Part shown: positions 10,163-17,909 of the stretch, piece after piece
Layout: each line of letters begins with the position of its first letter
Position numbering within the stretch: position 1 is the first letter of the stretch
Source: Amnibacterium setariae
Lineage (GTDB): Bacteria > Actinomycetota > Actinomycetes > Actinomycetales > Microbacteriaceae
Assembly (NCBI RefSeq): GCF_003581425.1
Contig: NZ_QXTG01000003.1
Span: 124,293 to 188,292, forward strand
Length of the DNA stretch: 64,000 bases
Reading direction: 5' to 3'
The notes under the pieces: model-generated
Databases searched by the model: none
What the model saw: the letters and a program-made list of their open reading frames with translations, nothing else
What the model was told of the DNA's origin: nothing
Translations under genes and position numbers: made by a program

Positions 10163-11641
10163 GTGGCGCAGGACGAGACGATCGACGTCGTCCTGATCGG
10201 CGGCGGCATCATGAGCGCCACCCTCGGGACGCTGCTGCACGCGGTGCAGCCCGACTGGAGCATCCGCATCTACGAGCGGCTCGGCGGTGTCGCCGAGGAG
10301 TCCAGCAACCCCTGGAACAACGCCGGCACCGGGCACGCGGCGCTCTGCGAGCTGAACTACACGCCCGAGCGGCCGGACGGCTCCATCGACATCACCTCCG
10401 CGGTGAAGGTCAACGAGCAGTTCCAGATCTCCCGCGAGTTCTGGGCGTCGCTCGCCCGGCACGCGAAGGTGCCCTCCGACGCGCTCTTCATCAACTCCAC
10501 GCCGCACATGACGTTCGTGCGCGGCAAGGACCACGTCGACTACCTGCGCCGCCGGTGGGAGGCGCTGACCGACCACCCCCTCTTCTCCGACATGGAGTTC
10601 TCGGAGGACCCGAAGGTCATCCACGACTGGGCGCCGCTGCTCATGGTCGGCCGCGACCGCCTCGAGCCCGTGGCGGCCACCCGGGCTGAGGCGGGCACCG
10701 ACGTCGACTTCGGCGCCCTCACCCGGGCCCTGATCGACGGGCTCGTCGGGGACGGCGCGGAGCTGCGGCTCAACACCGAGGTCACCGGCCTGAAGCGCCT
10801 CGAGGACGGCACGTGGCGGATCCGCTCGCGCCACGTGGTCGGCATGGACAAGCACGAGACCCGCGCCCGCTTCGTCTTCGTCGGCGCCGGGGGCTGGGCC
10901 CTCAAGCTGCTGCAGAAGGCCGGCATCCCGGAGGCGCGCGGCTACGGCCTGTTCCCGATCAGCGGGCAGTGGCTGCGCTGCGACGACCCGGCCGTCGTCG
11001 CGAAGCACCGCGCGAAGGTCTACGGCAAGGCGTCGCTCGGCGCCCCGCCCATGAGCGTGCCGCACCTCGACACCCGCATCGTCGAGGGGAAGGCGTCGCT
11101 GCTGTTCGGCCCCTACGCCGGGCTGTCGCCGCGGTTCCTGAAGCGTGGGAACCTGCTCGACCTGCCGCTGTCGGTGCGGCCGCACAACCTGATCCCGATG
11201 CTCGCCGTGGCGAAGGACAACTTCGCGCTCGTGCAGTACCTCGTCCGCGAGCTCACGAAGTCGCGGAAGGCGAAGTTCTCGTCGCTCCAGGAGTTCTACC
11301 CCGAGGCGGACCCGGCGGACTGGTACCCGCTCGGCGCCGGCCAGCGCGCGCAGGTGATCAAGAAGGACGCGAAGAAGGGCGGCGTGCTGCAGTTCGGCAC
11401 GGAGGTCGTCGGCGGCGCGGACGGCACCATCGCGGGGCTGCTCGGCGCCTCCCCGGGCGCCTCGACGGCGGCGGCGATCATGCTCGACGTGATCCGCCGC
11501 TCCTTCCCGGAGCGCCTCGGCGCCTGGGAGCCGCAGCTGCGGGAGCTCATCCCGACCTACGGCGGCCTGCTCTCGGACGACCCGCGGAACGCCCGTCGGA
11601 TCCAGGCGTCGACCGCGGAGGCGCTCGGCCTCACCGCCTGA
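10163..11641 (+). CDS. mqo: Malate:quinone oxidoreductase
   Basis: Membrane-associated FAD enzyme that oxidises malate to oxaloacetate and passes electrons to the quinone pool, replacing or complementing NAD malate dehydrogenase in the TCA cycle; common in actinobacteria. 492 aa, usual length. N-terminal dinucleotide-binding motif VLIGGGIMSATLG (near residue 11), then the hallmark ESSNPWNNAGTGHA (near 46) and INSTPHMTFVRG (near 112). The C-terminal GLLGASPGASTAA (near 425) closes the FAD site. GTG start with a candidate -10 immediately upstream. It sits upstream of the SOS-controlled radical SAM gene but is not in its operon. Confidence 0.97.
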   Translation: MAQDETIDVVLIGGGIMSATLGTLLHAVQPDWSIRIYERLGGVAEESSNPWNNAGTGHAALCELNYTPERPDGSIDITSAVKVNEQFQISREFWASLARHAKVPSDALFINSTPHMTFVRGKDHVDYLRRRWEALTDHPLFSDMEFSEDPKVIHDWAPLLMVGRDRLEPVAATRAEAGTDVDFGALTRALIDGLVGDGAELRLNTEVTGLKRLEDGTWRIRSRHVVGMDKHETRARFVFVGAGGWALKLLQKAGIPEARGYGLFPISGQWLRCDDPAVVAKHRAKVYGKASLGAPPMSVPHLDTRIVEGKASLLFGPYAGLSPRFLKRGNLLDLPLSVRPHNLIPMLAVAKDNFALVQYLVRELTKSRKAKFSSLQEFYPEADPADWYPLGAGQRAQVIKKDAKKGGVLQFGTEVVGGADGTIAGLLGASPGASTAAAIMLDVIRRSFPERLGAWEPQLRELIPTYGGLLSDDPRNARRIQASTAEALGLTA

Positions 11642-11656
11642 CCGACTTGCGGATCG

Positions 11657-11674
11657 TTCGAACGCGTGTTCGAA
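11657..11674. promoter_or_regulatory. LexA (SOS) box
   Basis: TTCGAACGCGTGTTCGAA contains a perfect actinobacterial SOS box, TCGAAC-N4-GTTCGA (11658-11673), extended to 7-bp arms. Its end is 7 nt from the ATG at 11682, so bound LexA would cover the transcription and translation start. Confidence 0.88.
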
Positions 11675-11681
11675 TGGCCGC

Positions 11682-12725
11682 ATGCGGTGGTCGGGACAGC
11701 AGCTCGAGGCGGAGGCCCCGGGCGCCCTGCCCGGGCTGGCACGCGTGCACGGCCTCGTGCGGACCTCCCGTCCGCCCGAGTTCGCGGGCATGACCTTCTA
11801 CGAGGTCCTGGCGAAGTCGGCGCTGAACAAGGTGCCCGGCAGCGTGCCCGGCACGCCCTACGCGTGGACGATCAACCCCTACCGCGGCTGCTCGCACGCC
11901 TGCGTGTACTGCTTCGCGCGGCCGACCCACCGGTACCTCGACTTCGACGACCCGGGCGCCTTCGACGCCGAGGTCGTCGTCAAGGTCAACGTCGGTGACG
12001 TGCTGCGCACCGAGCTCGCCAAGCCGTCCTGGACGCGGTCGCCGGTCGCCCTCGGGACGAACACCGACCCGTACCAGCGAGCGGAGGGCCGCTACCGGCT
12101 CATGCCGCGCGTCCTCGAGGCGCTGGCGGACTCCGGCACCCCGGTCTCGCTGCTGACGAAGGGGACCCTCCTCCGGCGCGACCTGCCGCTGCTCGCCCGC
12201 ATCGCCGAGCACGGGCCCGTCGACCTCGCGATGTCCGTCGCCGTCTTCGACCCGGAGCTGCAGGCGCTCGTCGAGCCGGGCACGCCCACGGCCGCGGCGC
12301 GGCTCGCGACCGTGCGCGCCGCGCGGGAGGCGGGCCTCGAGTGCGGCGTCTTCCTGATGCCGGTGCTGCCGTACCTGACCGACACGACGGCGCACCTCGA
12401 CGCGGCCCTCGCCGCGATCGCCGAGGCCGGGGCGTCCTACGTCGTCTGGACCGCGCTGCACCTGAAGCCGGGCGTGCGGCAGTGGTACCTGGACTGGCTG
12501 CACCGGCACTTCCCGCAGCACGACGCCGCGTATCGGCGGATGTACGCCGACGGCCCGTACGCGCCGAAGGCGTACCGGCGGTGGCTCGCGGAGCGGATCG
12601 AGCCGCTGCTGACGAAGCACGGGCTGCGCCGCGGCGCGGTCGACGACACGACGGGGACGACCCGGTCGCGGTCGGCGGGCATCGTGCAGGCGGTCGCGAC
12701 CGCGCCGCAGCCGACGCTGTTCTGA
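11682..12725 (+). CDS. Rv2578c-family radical SAM protein
   Basis: Radical S-adenosylmethionine enzyme of 347 aa. The 4Fe-4S-binding cysteines are C70, C74 and C77 (RGCSHACVYCFARP, a CX3CX2C spacing), in the NPYRGCSHAC context shared by the Rv2578c family and by spore photoproduct lyase relatives. The reaction is not established to my knowledge. A perfect SOS box directly before the ATG argues for a role in DNA damage repair or tolerance, and the mycobacterial homologue is, as I recall, also LexA-controlled. No Shine-Dalgarno sequence is seen, which fits a leaderless SOS transcript. Family firm, role inferred from the operator. Confidence 0.92.
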   Translation: MRWSGQQLEAEAPGALPGLARVHGLVRTSRPPEFAGMTFYEVLAKSALNKVPGSVPGTPYAWTINPYRGCSHACVYCFARPTHRYLDFDDPGAFDAEVVVKVNVGDVLRTELAKPSWTRSPVALGTNTDPYQRAEGRYRLMPRVLEALADSGTPVSLLTKGTLLRRDLPLLARIAEHGPVDLAMSVAVFDPELQALVEPGTPTAAARLATVRAAREAGLECGVFLMPVLPYLTDTTAHLDAALAAIAEAGASYVVWTALHLKPGVRQWYLDWLHRHFPQHDAAYRRMYADGPYAPKAYRRWLAERIEPLLTKHGLRRGAVDDTTGTTRSRSAGIVQAVATAPQPTLF

Positions 12726-12838
12726 CGCGGCCCCGTGCCCCCAGTCCGGGGTCCCGACGCCGGTTCCTCCGCCGGGTGTCGCCGCCCTGCTGCATGATCG
12801 GGGGACAGCGGCGCCGGCCGCGTCCCCCGAGGAGCCCG

Positions 12839-13573
12839 ATGCCCGTCGACGACGACCTCCCGCCCGTCCCTACCGTGATCGGCGGGTCGGCGCGGCTGCC
12901 GCGCACCGCACCGCCGGCCGCCCGGCCCTCGCCCCAGCGCGCGGTGCGGCTCGCGCTCCTCGACGACCACGAGGTGCTGCTCGACAGCATGGCCTCCTGG
13001 CTGCGGAGCAACGCGCCCGACTTCGACGTGACCCTCACCGCGACCTCCTGGCTCGAGCTCGTGCACAGCCCCGCGTTCCCCACGGACCTCGTGCTCATCG
13101 ACGTGCAGCTGCGCGAGCCGGTGTCGATCGAGGCGCGCGTCCGCACCTGCCGCGCCGCCGGGGCCAGGGTCATCGTGCTGACCGGCCTGGACACGCCGGA
13201 CCTGCGCGAGCGCGCGCTCCGCGCGGGCGCCGCCGGGTTCATCGGCAAGTCGCGGCCGCTCGCGGACGTGCTGGCCGTCGCCCGGGAGGTCATGGGGCTC
13301 ACGGCGGAGCACCCCGTGCAGCGCGACTGGCGCCCCCTGCCGCGCGCGGCCGAGCAGCTCCAGCGGCCGCGGCTGAGCCTGGGGGAGGAGGCCGCGCTGC
13401 GGCTCTACGCCTCCGGCCGGTCCACGAACGAGGTCGCCGCGGAGATGCACGTCCAGTTCGAGACGGCGAAGACCTACCTCCGCCGCGTGCGCGAGAAGTA
13501 CGCGCGCGTGAGCCGGCCCGCGAGCCGGAAGGCGGAGCTCATCCAGCGCGCGACGGAGGACGGGTACATCTGA
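12839..13573 (+). CDS. NarL/FixJ-type response regulator
   Basis: Two-component response regulator, 244 aa. After an unstructured ~33-aa Pro-rich N-terminus, the receiver domain (residues ~35-155) has the acidic pair in LLDDHE, phospho-acceptor Asp in LVLIDVQ, the conserved Thr in VIVLTG and Lys in GFIGKS, so it should be phosphorylatable. A LuxR-type helix-turn-helix follows near residues 185-240 (GRSTNEVAAEMHVQFETAKTY). ATG at 12839 is chosen because GAGGAG lies 4 nt upstream; the frame is open further upstream but reads through the radical SAM gene's DNA. No histidine kinase is nearby. Its stop overlaps the thymidine kinase start (TGATG). Confidence 0.88.
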   Translation: MPVDDDLPPVPTVIGGSARLPRTAPPAARPSPQRAVRLALLDDHEVLLDSMASWLRSNAPDFDVTLTATSWLELVHSPAFPTDLVLIDVQLREPVSIEARVRTCRAAGARVIVLTGLDTPDLRERALRAGAAGFIGKSRPLADVLAVAREVMGLTAEHPVQRDWRPLPRAAEQLQRPRLSLGEEAALRLYASGRSTNEVAAEMHVQFETAKTYLRRVREKYARVSRPASRKAELIQRATEDGYI

Positions 13574-14232
13574 TGGCGAAGCTCTACTTCCGCTACGGCG
13601 CGATGAACAGCGGCAAGAGCACCGCGCTGCTCCAGGCCGCGTACAACTACGAGGAGCGCGGGCAGCGGGTGCTGCTCGCGAAGCCGGGGGTCGACGCGAA
13701 GGGCGACCGCGACATCGTCTCCCGGCTCGGCGTCACCCGGCCCGTCCACTTCCTCATCGAGGAGGGCGCGGACGTGCTCGAGCTCTTCTTCGCGCAGCGC
13801 CGCCTGCTGCAGGAGGCGACCGGTTCGCCCGTCGCCTGCCTCCTGATCGACGAGGCCCAGTTCCTCACCCCGTGGCAGGTGAACGACCTGCTCCGCATCG
13901 CGGTGGTGCAGGACGTGCCCGTGCTGGCCTACGGCATCCGCACCGACTTCCGCACGGAGGCGTTTCCCGGCAGCGCCCGGCTGCTCGAGGTCGCGCACAG
14001 CCTGGAGGAGCTGAAGACGATCTGCCGCTGCGGCCGGAAGGCGCTCTTCAACGCCCGCCGCATAGGCGACCGGTACGTGTTCGACGGCCAGCAGGTGGCG
14101 ATCGACACCCTGAACGACGTCGCCTACGAGTCGCTCTGCGCCGCGTGCTACCTCGCGGAGTCCGGCGGCGTGCTCGACGGCGAGGCGGTCGTGGTCGGCC
14201 AGCAGCTCGGGCCGGATGCCGACTTCGCCTGA
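13573..14232 (+). CDS. tdk: Thymidine kinase (type II)
   Basis: Phosphorylates thymidine to dTMP in nucleoside salvage; cytoplasmic. 219 aa, within the usual 190-220 range. P-loop GAMNSGKST at residues 9-17, Walker B-like LLIDEAQFL near residue 95 (Glu as catalytic base), and a C-terminal zinc lasso with cysteine pairs CRCG (near 155) and CAAC (near 190), then the thymidine-binding VAIDTLNDVAYESLC segment. The ATG shares one base with the response regulator stop, so translation of the two is coupled. A strong hairpin follows the stop. Confidence 0.93.
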   Translation: MAKLYFRYGAMNSGKSTALLQAAYNYEERGQRVLLAKPGVDAKGDRDIVSRLGVTRPVHFLIEEGADVLELFFAQRRLLQEATGSPVACLLIDEAQFLTPWQVNDLLRIAVVQDVPVLAYGIRTDFRTEAFPGSARLLEVAHSLEELKTICRCGRKALFNARRIGDRYVFDGQQVAIDTLNDVAYESLCAACYLAESGGVLDGEAVVVGQQLGPDADFA

Positions 14233-14233
14233 G

Positions 14234-14268
14234 GCGCTGGCCCGCCGCTCGGAGCGACGGGCCGGCGC
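14234..14268. terminator. Bidirectional hairpin terminator
   Basis: 16-nt arms (14234-14249 and 14253-14268) with one wobble and one mismatch around a 3-nt loop, in the 39-bp gap between convergent tdk and the VOC gene. Very stable; no long U tract on either side. Confidence 0.7.
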
Positions 14269-14271
14269 GGA

Positions 14272-14688
14272 TCAGGCCGTCGGCTCCACGTCGAGCACCC
14301 AGGTGATGCCGAAGCGGTCGACCGCCATCCCGTAGCGGGCGGACCACTGGGCGGGACCGAGCGGCACGAGCACCTGCCCGCCCTCGACGAGGCGGGGCCA
14401 GGCCGCCTCGAGCTCCTGCGGGTCCGTCGCCCGCACGGAGACGTAGAAGGGGTTGTCGCCCCGGCTGAACGGGCGGTCCGACTGCACGTCGTAGACCATG
14501 ACGCGGAAGCCGGACGGGGCCGTCACCTGGCCCCAGACGATCTCGTCCGCCTGCGCGGGGTCGTGCGGCGCCCCCATCTGGGCGTAGGTGATCGCGACGA
14601 CCTCGCCGGCGAACGCGGCGCGGTAGTGCTCCAGGGCGGCGCGGGCGTCCCCGCGGAAGTTGAGGTGGGGCGTGACGGCGATGGACAT
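14272..14688 (-). CDS. VOC-family protein, PhnB/YjdN-like
   Basis: 138-aa vicinal oxygen chelate fold protein of the PhnB/YjdN (glyoxalase-like) type. It begins MSIAVTPHLNFRGDARAALEHY, the typical first beta-alpha motif, and ends with the family signature RFGITWVLDVE. The substrate is unknown; members range from resistance proteins to uncharacterised isomerases. The ATG at 14688 is preceded by AAGGA 6 nt upstream, and an upstream in-frame extension lacks support. It is divergent from the WYL regulator over 100 bp, and regulators of this type often control a VOC neighbour, so local regulation is likely. Family sure, role unknown. Confidence 0.85.
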   Translation of the reverse strand: MSIAVTPHLNFRGDARAALEHYRAAFAGEVVAITYAQMGAPHDPAQADEIVWGQVTAPSGFRVMVYDVQSDRPFSRGDNPFYVSVRATDPQELEAAWPRLVEGGQVLVPLGPAQWSARYGMAVDRFGITWVLDVEPTA

Positions 14689-14788
14689 CGGGTTCCTTCC
14701 GGTCGAAGCCGCCGAGATCCGGCGACGACGACCACGGTTCCAGCGGTAGCGGTCAGACCCTGTCCTCCACTTGAGCCAGGATCGACCC

Positions 14789-15829
14789 ATGAGCTCGACC
14801 GAGCGGCTCCTCTCCCTCCTGTCGCTGCTGCAGGCGCGTCGGGACTGGCCGGGCGCGCTGCTCGCGGAGCGGCTGGACGTCGGGCCTCGCACGGTCCGGC
14901 GCGACGTCGACCGCCTCCGCGCGCTCGGCTACGACGTCCGCGCGACGAAGGGCCCGGCCGGCGGCTACCGGCTGGAGGCGGGCGCGGCCCTGCCGCCGCT
15001 GCTGCTCGACGACGACCAGGCCGTCGCGGTCGCCGTGGCGCTCCGTGCCGCCGCCGCCGTGGGCGCGGGGGTGGAGGAGGACGCCGACCGCGCGCTCGCG
15101 ACGCTGCGGCAGGTGCTGCCCGCCCGGCTCCGCGCCCGCGTCGACGCCCTCGACGCGCTGGTCCTGCCGCCGCCGGGCGCCGCCGCGGACCCCGGCGTGC
15201 TCCTCGCGGTCTCGACGGCGGTGCAGGCCCGCACCGTGCTGCGGTTCGACTACGGCGACCGCGACGGCGCGGTCCCGGCGGCGCCGCGGCGGGCGGAGCC
15301 GCACGCGCTCGTCGCCGCCGGCGGCCGCTGGTACCTGATCGCCTGGGACCTCGACCGGGCCGACTGGCGCGTCTTCCGGGTCGACCGGATCGTGCCGCGC
15401 AGCCACGCGGGCGGCTCGTTCACGCCGCGGGAGGTGCCGGGCGGGGATCCCGTCGCGTGGCTCGCCGGGCGGTTCCGCGGCGCGGACGGGCCCGGCACCT
15501 GGGCGTGCACGGGCGAGGTGCTGCTGGACCGCCCGGTGTCCGCGGTCGCACCGTACGTCGAGGACGGGGTCGTCGAGCCCGTGGACGACGGCCGCTGCCG
15601 CCTCGTCCTCGGCGCCTGGTCCTGGGCGGCGCTCGCCGCGCGCATCGGGCGCTTCGACGCCGAGGTCGAGGTGGTGGGGCCGCCCGCCCTGCGGGAGGCC
15701 TTCGCGGCGCTCGCCGAGCGGTTCGCCCGGGCCGGTCGCGTCACTGCGGGTACGGCGCCCCGCCCGATTCCAGCAGCGCGACCAGCTTCGCCAGGCGGTT
15801 CGCGCGGGCCGTCGCGCTCGGCGCCGTGA
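14789..15829 (+). CDS. WYL-domain transcriptional regulator (HTH type 11)
   Basis: 346-aa YafY/DeoR-like regulator. The N-terminal winged helix-turn-helix (residues 1-60: RLLSLLSLLQARRDWPGALL, then VGPRTVRRDVDRLRALGY) is followed by the GGYRLEAG wing, and the WYL ligand-binding domain (residues ~150-230) contains GGRWYLIAWD and RVDRI. The C-terminal WCX domain follows. ATG 14789 is preferred over an upstream TTG because it aligns with the HTH start. The last ~25 residues are Pro/Ser/Arg-rich and overlap the convergent YdeI gene by 89 bp, suggesting a lost stop codon. Likely regulates itself and the divergent VOC gene. Confidence 0.88.
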   Translation: MSSTERLLSLLSLLQARRDWPGALLAERLDVGPRTVRRDVDRLRALGYDVRATKGPAGGYRLEAGAALPPLLLDDDQAVAVAVALRAAAAVGAGVEEDADRALATLRQVLPARLRARVDALDALVLPPPGAAADPGVLLAVSTAVQARTVLRFDYGDRDGAVPAAPRRAEPHALVAAGGRWYLIAWDLDRADWRVFRVDRIVPRSHAGGSFTPREVPGGDPVAWLAGRFRGADGPGTWACTGEVLLDRPVSAVAPYVEDGVVEPVDDGRCRLVLGAWSWAALAARIGRFDAEVEVVGPPALREAFAALAERFARAGRVTAGTAPRPIPAARPASPGGSRGPSRSAP

Positions 15830-16358
15830 CGACGCGGTGGATCACGGCGTAGCGGTTCTGCCGGTTCAGCTCGTCGAACCGGGCCCGGGCCGGAGCGGAT
15901 GCCGCGAGCGCGGCGTCCAGGTCCTCCGGCACCGCCGCGGCGGACGACCCCGCGTAGGCGCGGTCCCACCGGCCGTCGGCCTTCGCCCGGTCGATCTCCG
16001 CCTGCCCGCGCGGCCGCATCCGGCCGTCAGCGTCGAGCGCCGCGACGATCCCGACGTTCCGGGTCGACCACAGCGAGGCGCGGCGGCGCGGCGTGAAGCG
16101 CTGCGCGAACACCCGCTCGTCCCAGCCGCGCTTCTGCCCGTCGATCCAGCCGCTGCAGAGGGCCTCCTCGAGCGCCTGGTCATAGGTCAGCGAGGTCGGC
16201 TCGACGACGCCCTTCTTCGCGAGCGCGAGCCAGACGCCGTCCGAGTCGTCCTCGTGGTCGTCGAGCCAGGCCCGCCACGCGGTGGCGTCGGCGACGACGA
16301 ACAGGTCGATCGGCGCGGGCACGGGTGCATTCAGCCACAGGCGCGGCGGCCTGTCCAC
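15741..16358 (-). CDS. YdeI/OmpD-associated family protein
   Basis: 205-aa cytoplasmic protein of the YdeI/OmpD-associated family, found widely in actinobacteria, where it is sometimes labelled bacteriocin-protection protein; the biochemical role is not established. Signature segments are SDGVWLALAKKGV (near residue 40), SLTYDQALEEALCSGWIDGQ (near 55) and QRFTPRRRASLWSTRN (near 86). The C-terminal third (LNRQNRYAVIHRV) matches the family's end. Start uncertain: GTG at 16358 has a weak GGAA site, GTG at 16322 fits the domain boundary. Its 3' end lies antisense inside the WYL regulator for 89 bp. The 16359-16412 gap holds the LtrA promoter. Confidence 0.85.
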   Translation of the reverse strand: MDRPPRLWLNAPVPAPIDLFVVADATAWRAWLDDHEDDSDGVWLALAKKGVVEPTSLTYDQALEEALCSGWIDGQKRGWDERVFAQRFTPRRRASLWSTRNVGIVAALDADGRMRPRGQAEIDRAKADGRWDRAYAGSSAAAVPEDLDAALAASAPARARFDELNRQNRYAVIHRVVTAPSATARANRLAKLVALLESGGAPYPQ

Positions 16359-16386
16359 GCCCGTTCCGGAGGCGCGGCGCAGCCGC

Positions 16387-16392
16387 TAGCGT
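16387..16392 (+). promoter_or_regulatory. Candidate -10 (TAGCGT) of the LtrA-like gene
   Basis: TAGCGT lies 20 nt before the ATG at 16413, leaving room for the purine-rich ribosome site GGAGGCGGAGGGAG between. Confidence 0.4.
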
Positions 16393-16412
16393 GCGGAGGC
16401 GGAGGGAGCCGG

Positions 16413-17735
16413 ATGCCCGAGGTCGACCCGGAGCTGCGCTCGCGGCTGCGCGACGAGCTGCGCCACCGGCTGCGGCCGATGACCGGCCGCGACCCGGACC
16501 AGCGCGGCCGGAGCGCGACCCCGCTCGAGCTGCTCTACGACCTCGTCTACGTCATCGCGTTCTCCGCGGCCGCCGAGCAGCTCGCCCACCGGATCGGGGA
16601 GGGGGACGTCGGGCCCGCCCTCGGCGCGTACGGCTTCGCGGTGTTCTCGATCAGCTGGGCGTGGATGAGCTTCACCTGGTTCGCGTCGGCCTACGGCAAC
16701 GACGACGCCCTGTTCCGGGTCGCGACGATCGTGCAGATGGTCGGCGTCGTCGTGCTGATCTTCGGGCTGCCGGTCGCGTTCGCGGCGGCGGCGGACGGTC
16801 GCAGCCCGAACAACGCGCTCCTGGTCGCCGGCTACCTCGTCATGCGGCTGCCCCTCATCGCGCTGTGGCTCCGCGCCGCGCGGCAGGACCCGGCGCACCG
16901 CCGCTCCGACGTCGGCTACGCCGTCGTCGTCGCGGTCGCGCAGCTCGGGTGGGTGCTCACCGTCGTGCTGCCGCTGCCCGTCCCGGTCGTCGTCGTCGCG
17001 CTCGTCGTGCTGGCGCTCGCCGAGCTCGCGGCGCCCGTCGTGCTCGAGCGCCGCGTCGGGCGCGTGCCCTGGAACGCCGGGCACATCGCCGAGCGGTTCA
17101 GCCTCGTCACCCTGATCACGCTCGGCGAGGTCGTGGCCGCGACCGTCGCCGCGGTCGGCGCGCTCGTGGAGGAGCAGGGCTGGTCCGGCGCGGCGATCGT
17201 GATCGCCGCGTCCGGCCTCGTGCTCGCCGCGGGGCTCTGGTGGGCGTACTTCCTCATCCCGTCGCGTCCGCTGCTCGAGCGGGACCCCGGGCGGACCTTC
17301 GCGTGGCGGTACGCGCACCTGCCGATGTTCGGGGCGATCGCGGCCGTCGGCGCCGGCCTCCGCGTGGCGGCGGTGGCTGTGGGGGAGGAGACGCACCTCT
17401 CGCTGCTGCAGATCGCGCTCGCCCTCGCGGTGCCGGTCGCGCTCGTCGTGCTGATCGTCTTCGCGACGTGGAGCGTGCTGCTGCGGTCCGCGGACCTGAC
17501 GCACGTCCCGCTGCTCGCGCTGTCGCTGCTGCCGCTCGGGCTGGCCTTGGTCGTCGCCGCGGTCCTCGGCGGGGACGGGCCGCTCGAGCTGCGCGACGCG
17601 GGGGACACGGCCGCGCTGGCCGTCGTCGTCGGCCTGGTCGCCCTCAGCGCGGTGGTCGAGGTCGTCGGCCACGAGCGCGTCGGCTATCGGCACACCGTGC
17701 GGGCGCTGGAGGAGGACGGGAGCCGGCCGGCCTGA
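16413..17735 (+). CDS. LtrA-family membrane protein (low temperature requirement A)
   Basis: 440-aa integral membrane protein of the LtrA family, named from a Listeria cold-growth mutant; molecular function unknown. After a ~40-aa basic N-terminal segment comes the diagnostic TPLELLYDLVYVIAFS (near residue 38). The ISWAWMSFTWFASAYGNDD segment follows near residue 80, then ten or more hydrophobic helices. The middle motif ERFSLVTLITLGEVV (near 228) is typical. ATG 16413 is chosen for the strong purine-rich ribosome site upstream. The stop codon TGA sits in the loop of a perfect hairpin shared with the convergent tRNA-Pro gene. Confidence 0.9.
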   Translation: MPEVDPELRSRLRDELRHRLRPMTGRDPDQRGRSATPLELLYDLVYVIAFSAAAEQLAHRIGEGDVGPALGAYGFAVFSISWAWMSFTWFASAYGNDDALFRVATIVQMVGVVVLIFGLPVAFAAAADGRSPNNALLVAGYLVMRLPLIALWLRAARQDPAHRRSDVGYAVVVAVAQLGWVLTVVLPLPVPVVVVALVVLALAELAAPVVLERRVGRVPWNAGHIAERFSLVTLITLGEVVAATVAAVGALVEEQGWSGAAIVIAASGLVLAAGLWWAYFLIPSRPLLERDPGRTFAWRYAHLPMFGAIAAVGAGLRVAAVAVGEETHLSLLQIALALAVPVALVVLIVFATWSVLLRSADLTHVPLLALSLLPLGLALVVAAVLGGDGPLELRDAGDTAALAVVVGLVALSAVVEVVGHERVGYRHTVRALEEDGSRPA

Positions 17736-17746
17736 GGCCGGCCGGC
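17722..17746. terminator. Perfect hairpin with a stop codon in its loop
   Basis: Two perfect 11-bp arms (17722-17732 and 17736-17746) enclose exactly TGA, the stop codon of the LtrA-like gene. It lies between that gene and the convergent tRNA-Pro (3' end 17749) and can terminate both. Confidence 0.7.
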
Positions 17747-17748
17747 GC

Positions 17749-17825
17749 TGGTCGGGATAGCGGGATTCGAACCCACGACCTCCTCGTCCCGAACGAGGCG
17801 CGCTACCAAGCTGCGCTATATCCCG
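17749..17825 (-). tRNA. tRNA-Pro (anticodon CGG)
   Basis: Complete cloverleaf on the minus strand: 7-bp acceptor stem CGGGATA/TATCCCG, anticodon stem CCTCG/CGAGG with loop TTCGGGA (anticodon CGG, reads CCG), T-arm GGTTCGAATCC. Discriminator A at 17752 and an encoded CCA at 17751-17749. CCG is an abundant proline codon in this GC-rich DNA. Confidence 0.96.
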
Positions 17826-17909
17826 GTCGCCCGCGTGAGCGGGCTGGTCAAGGATAGCGGACCGCCCGGCCCCTCGCCGCCGCCCCCGCTGCGAGCGACG
17901 CGCCGCGCC

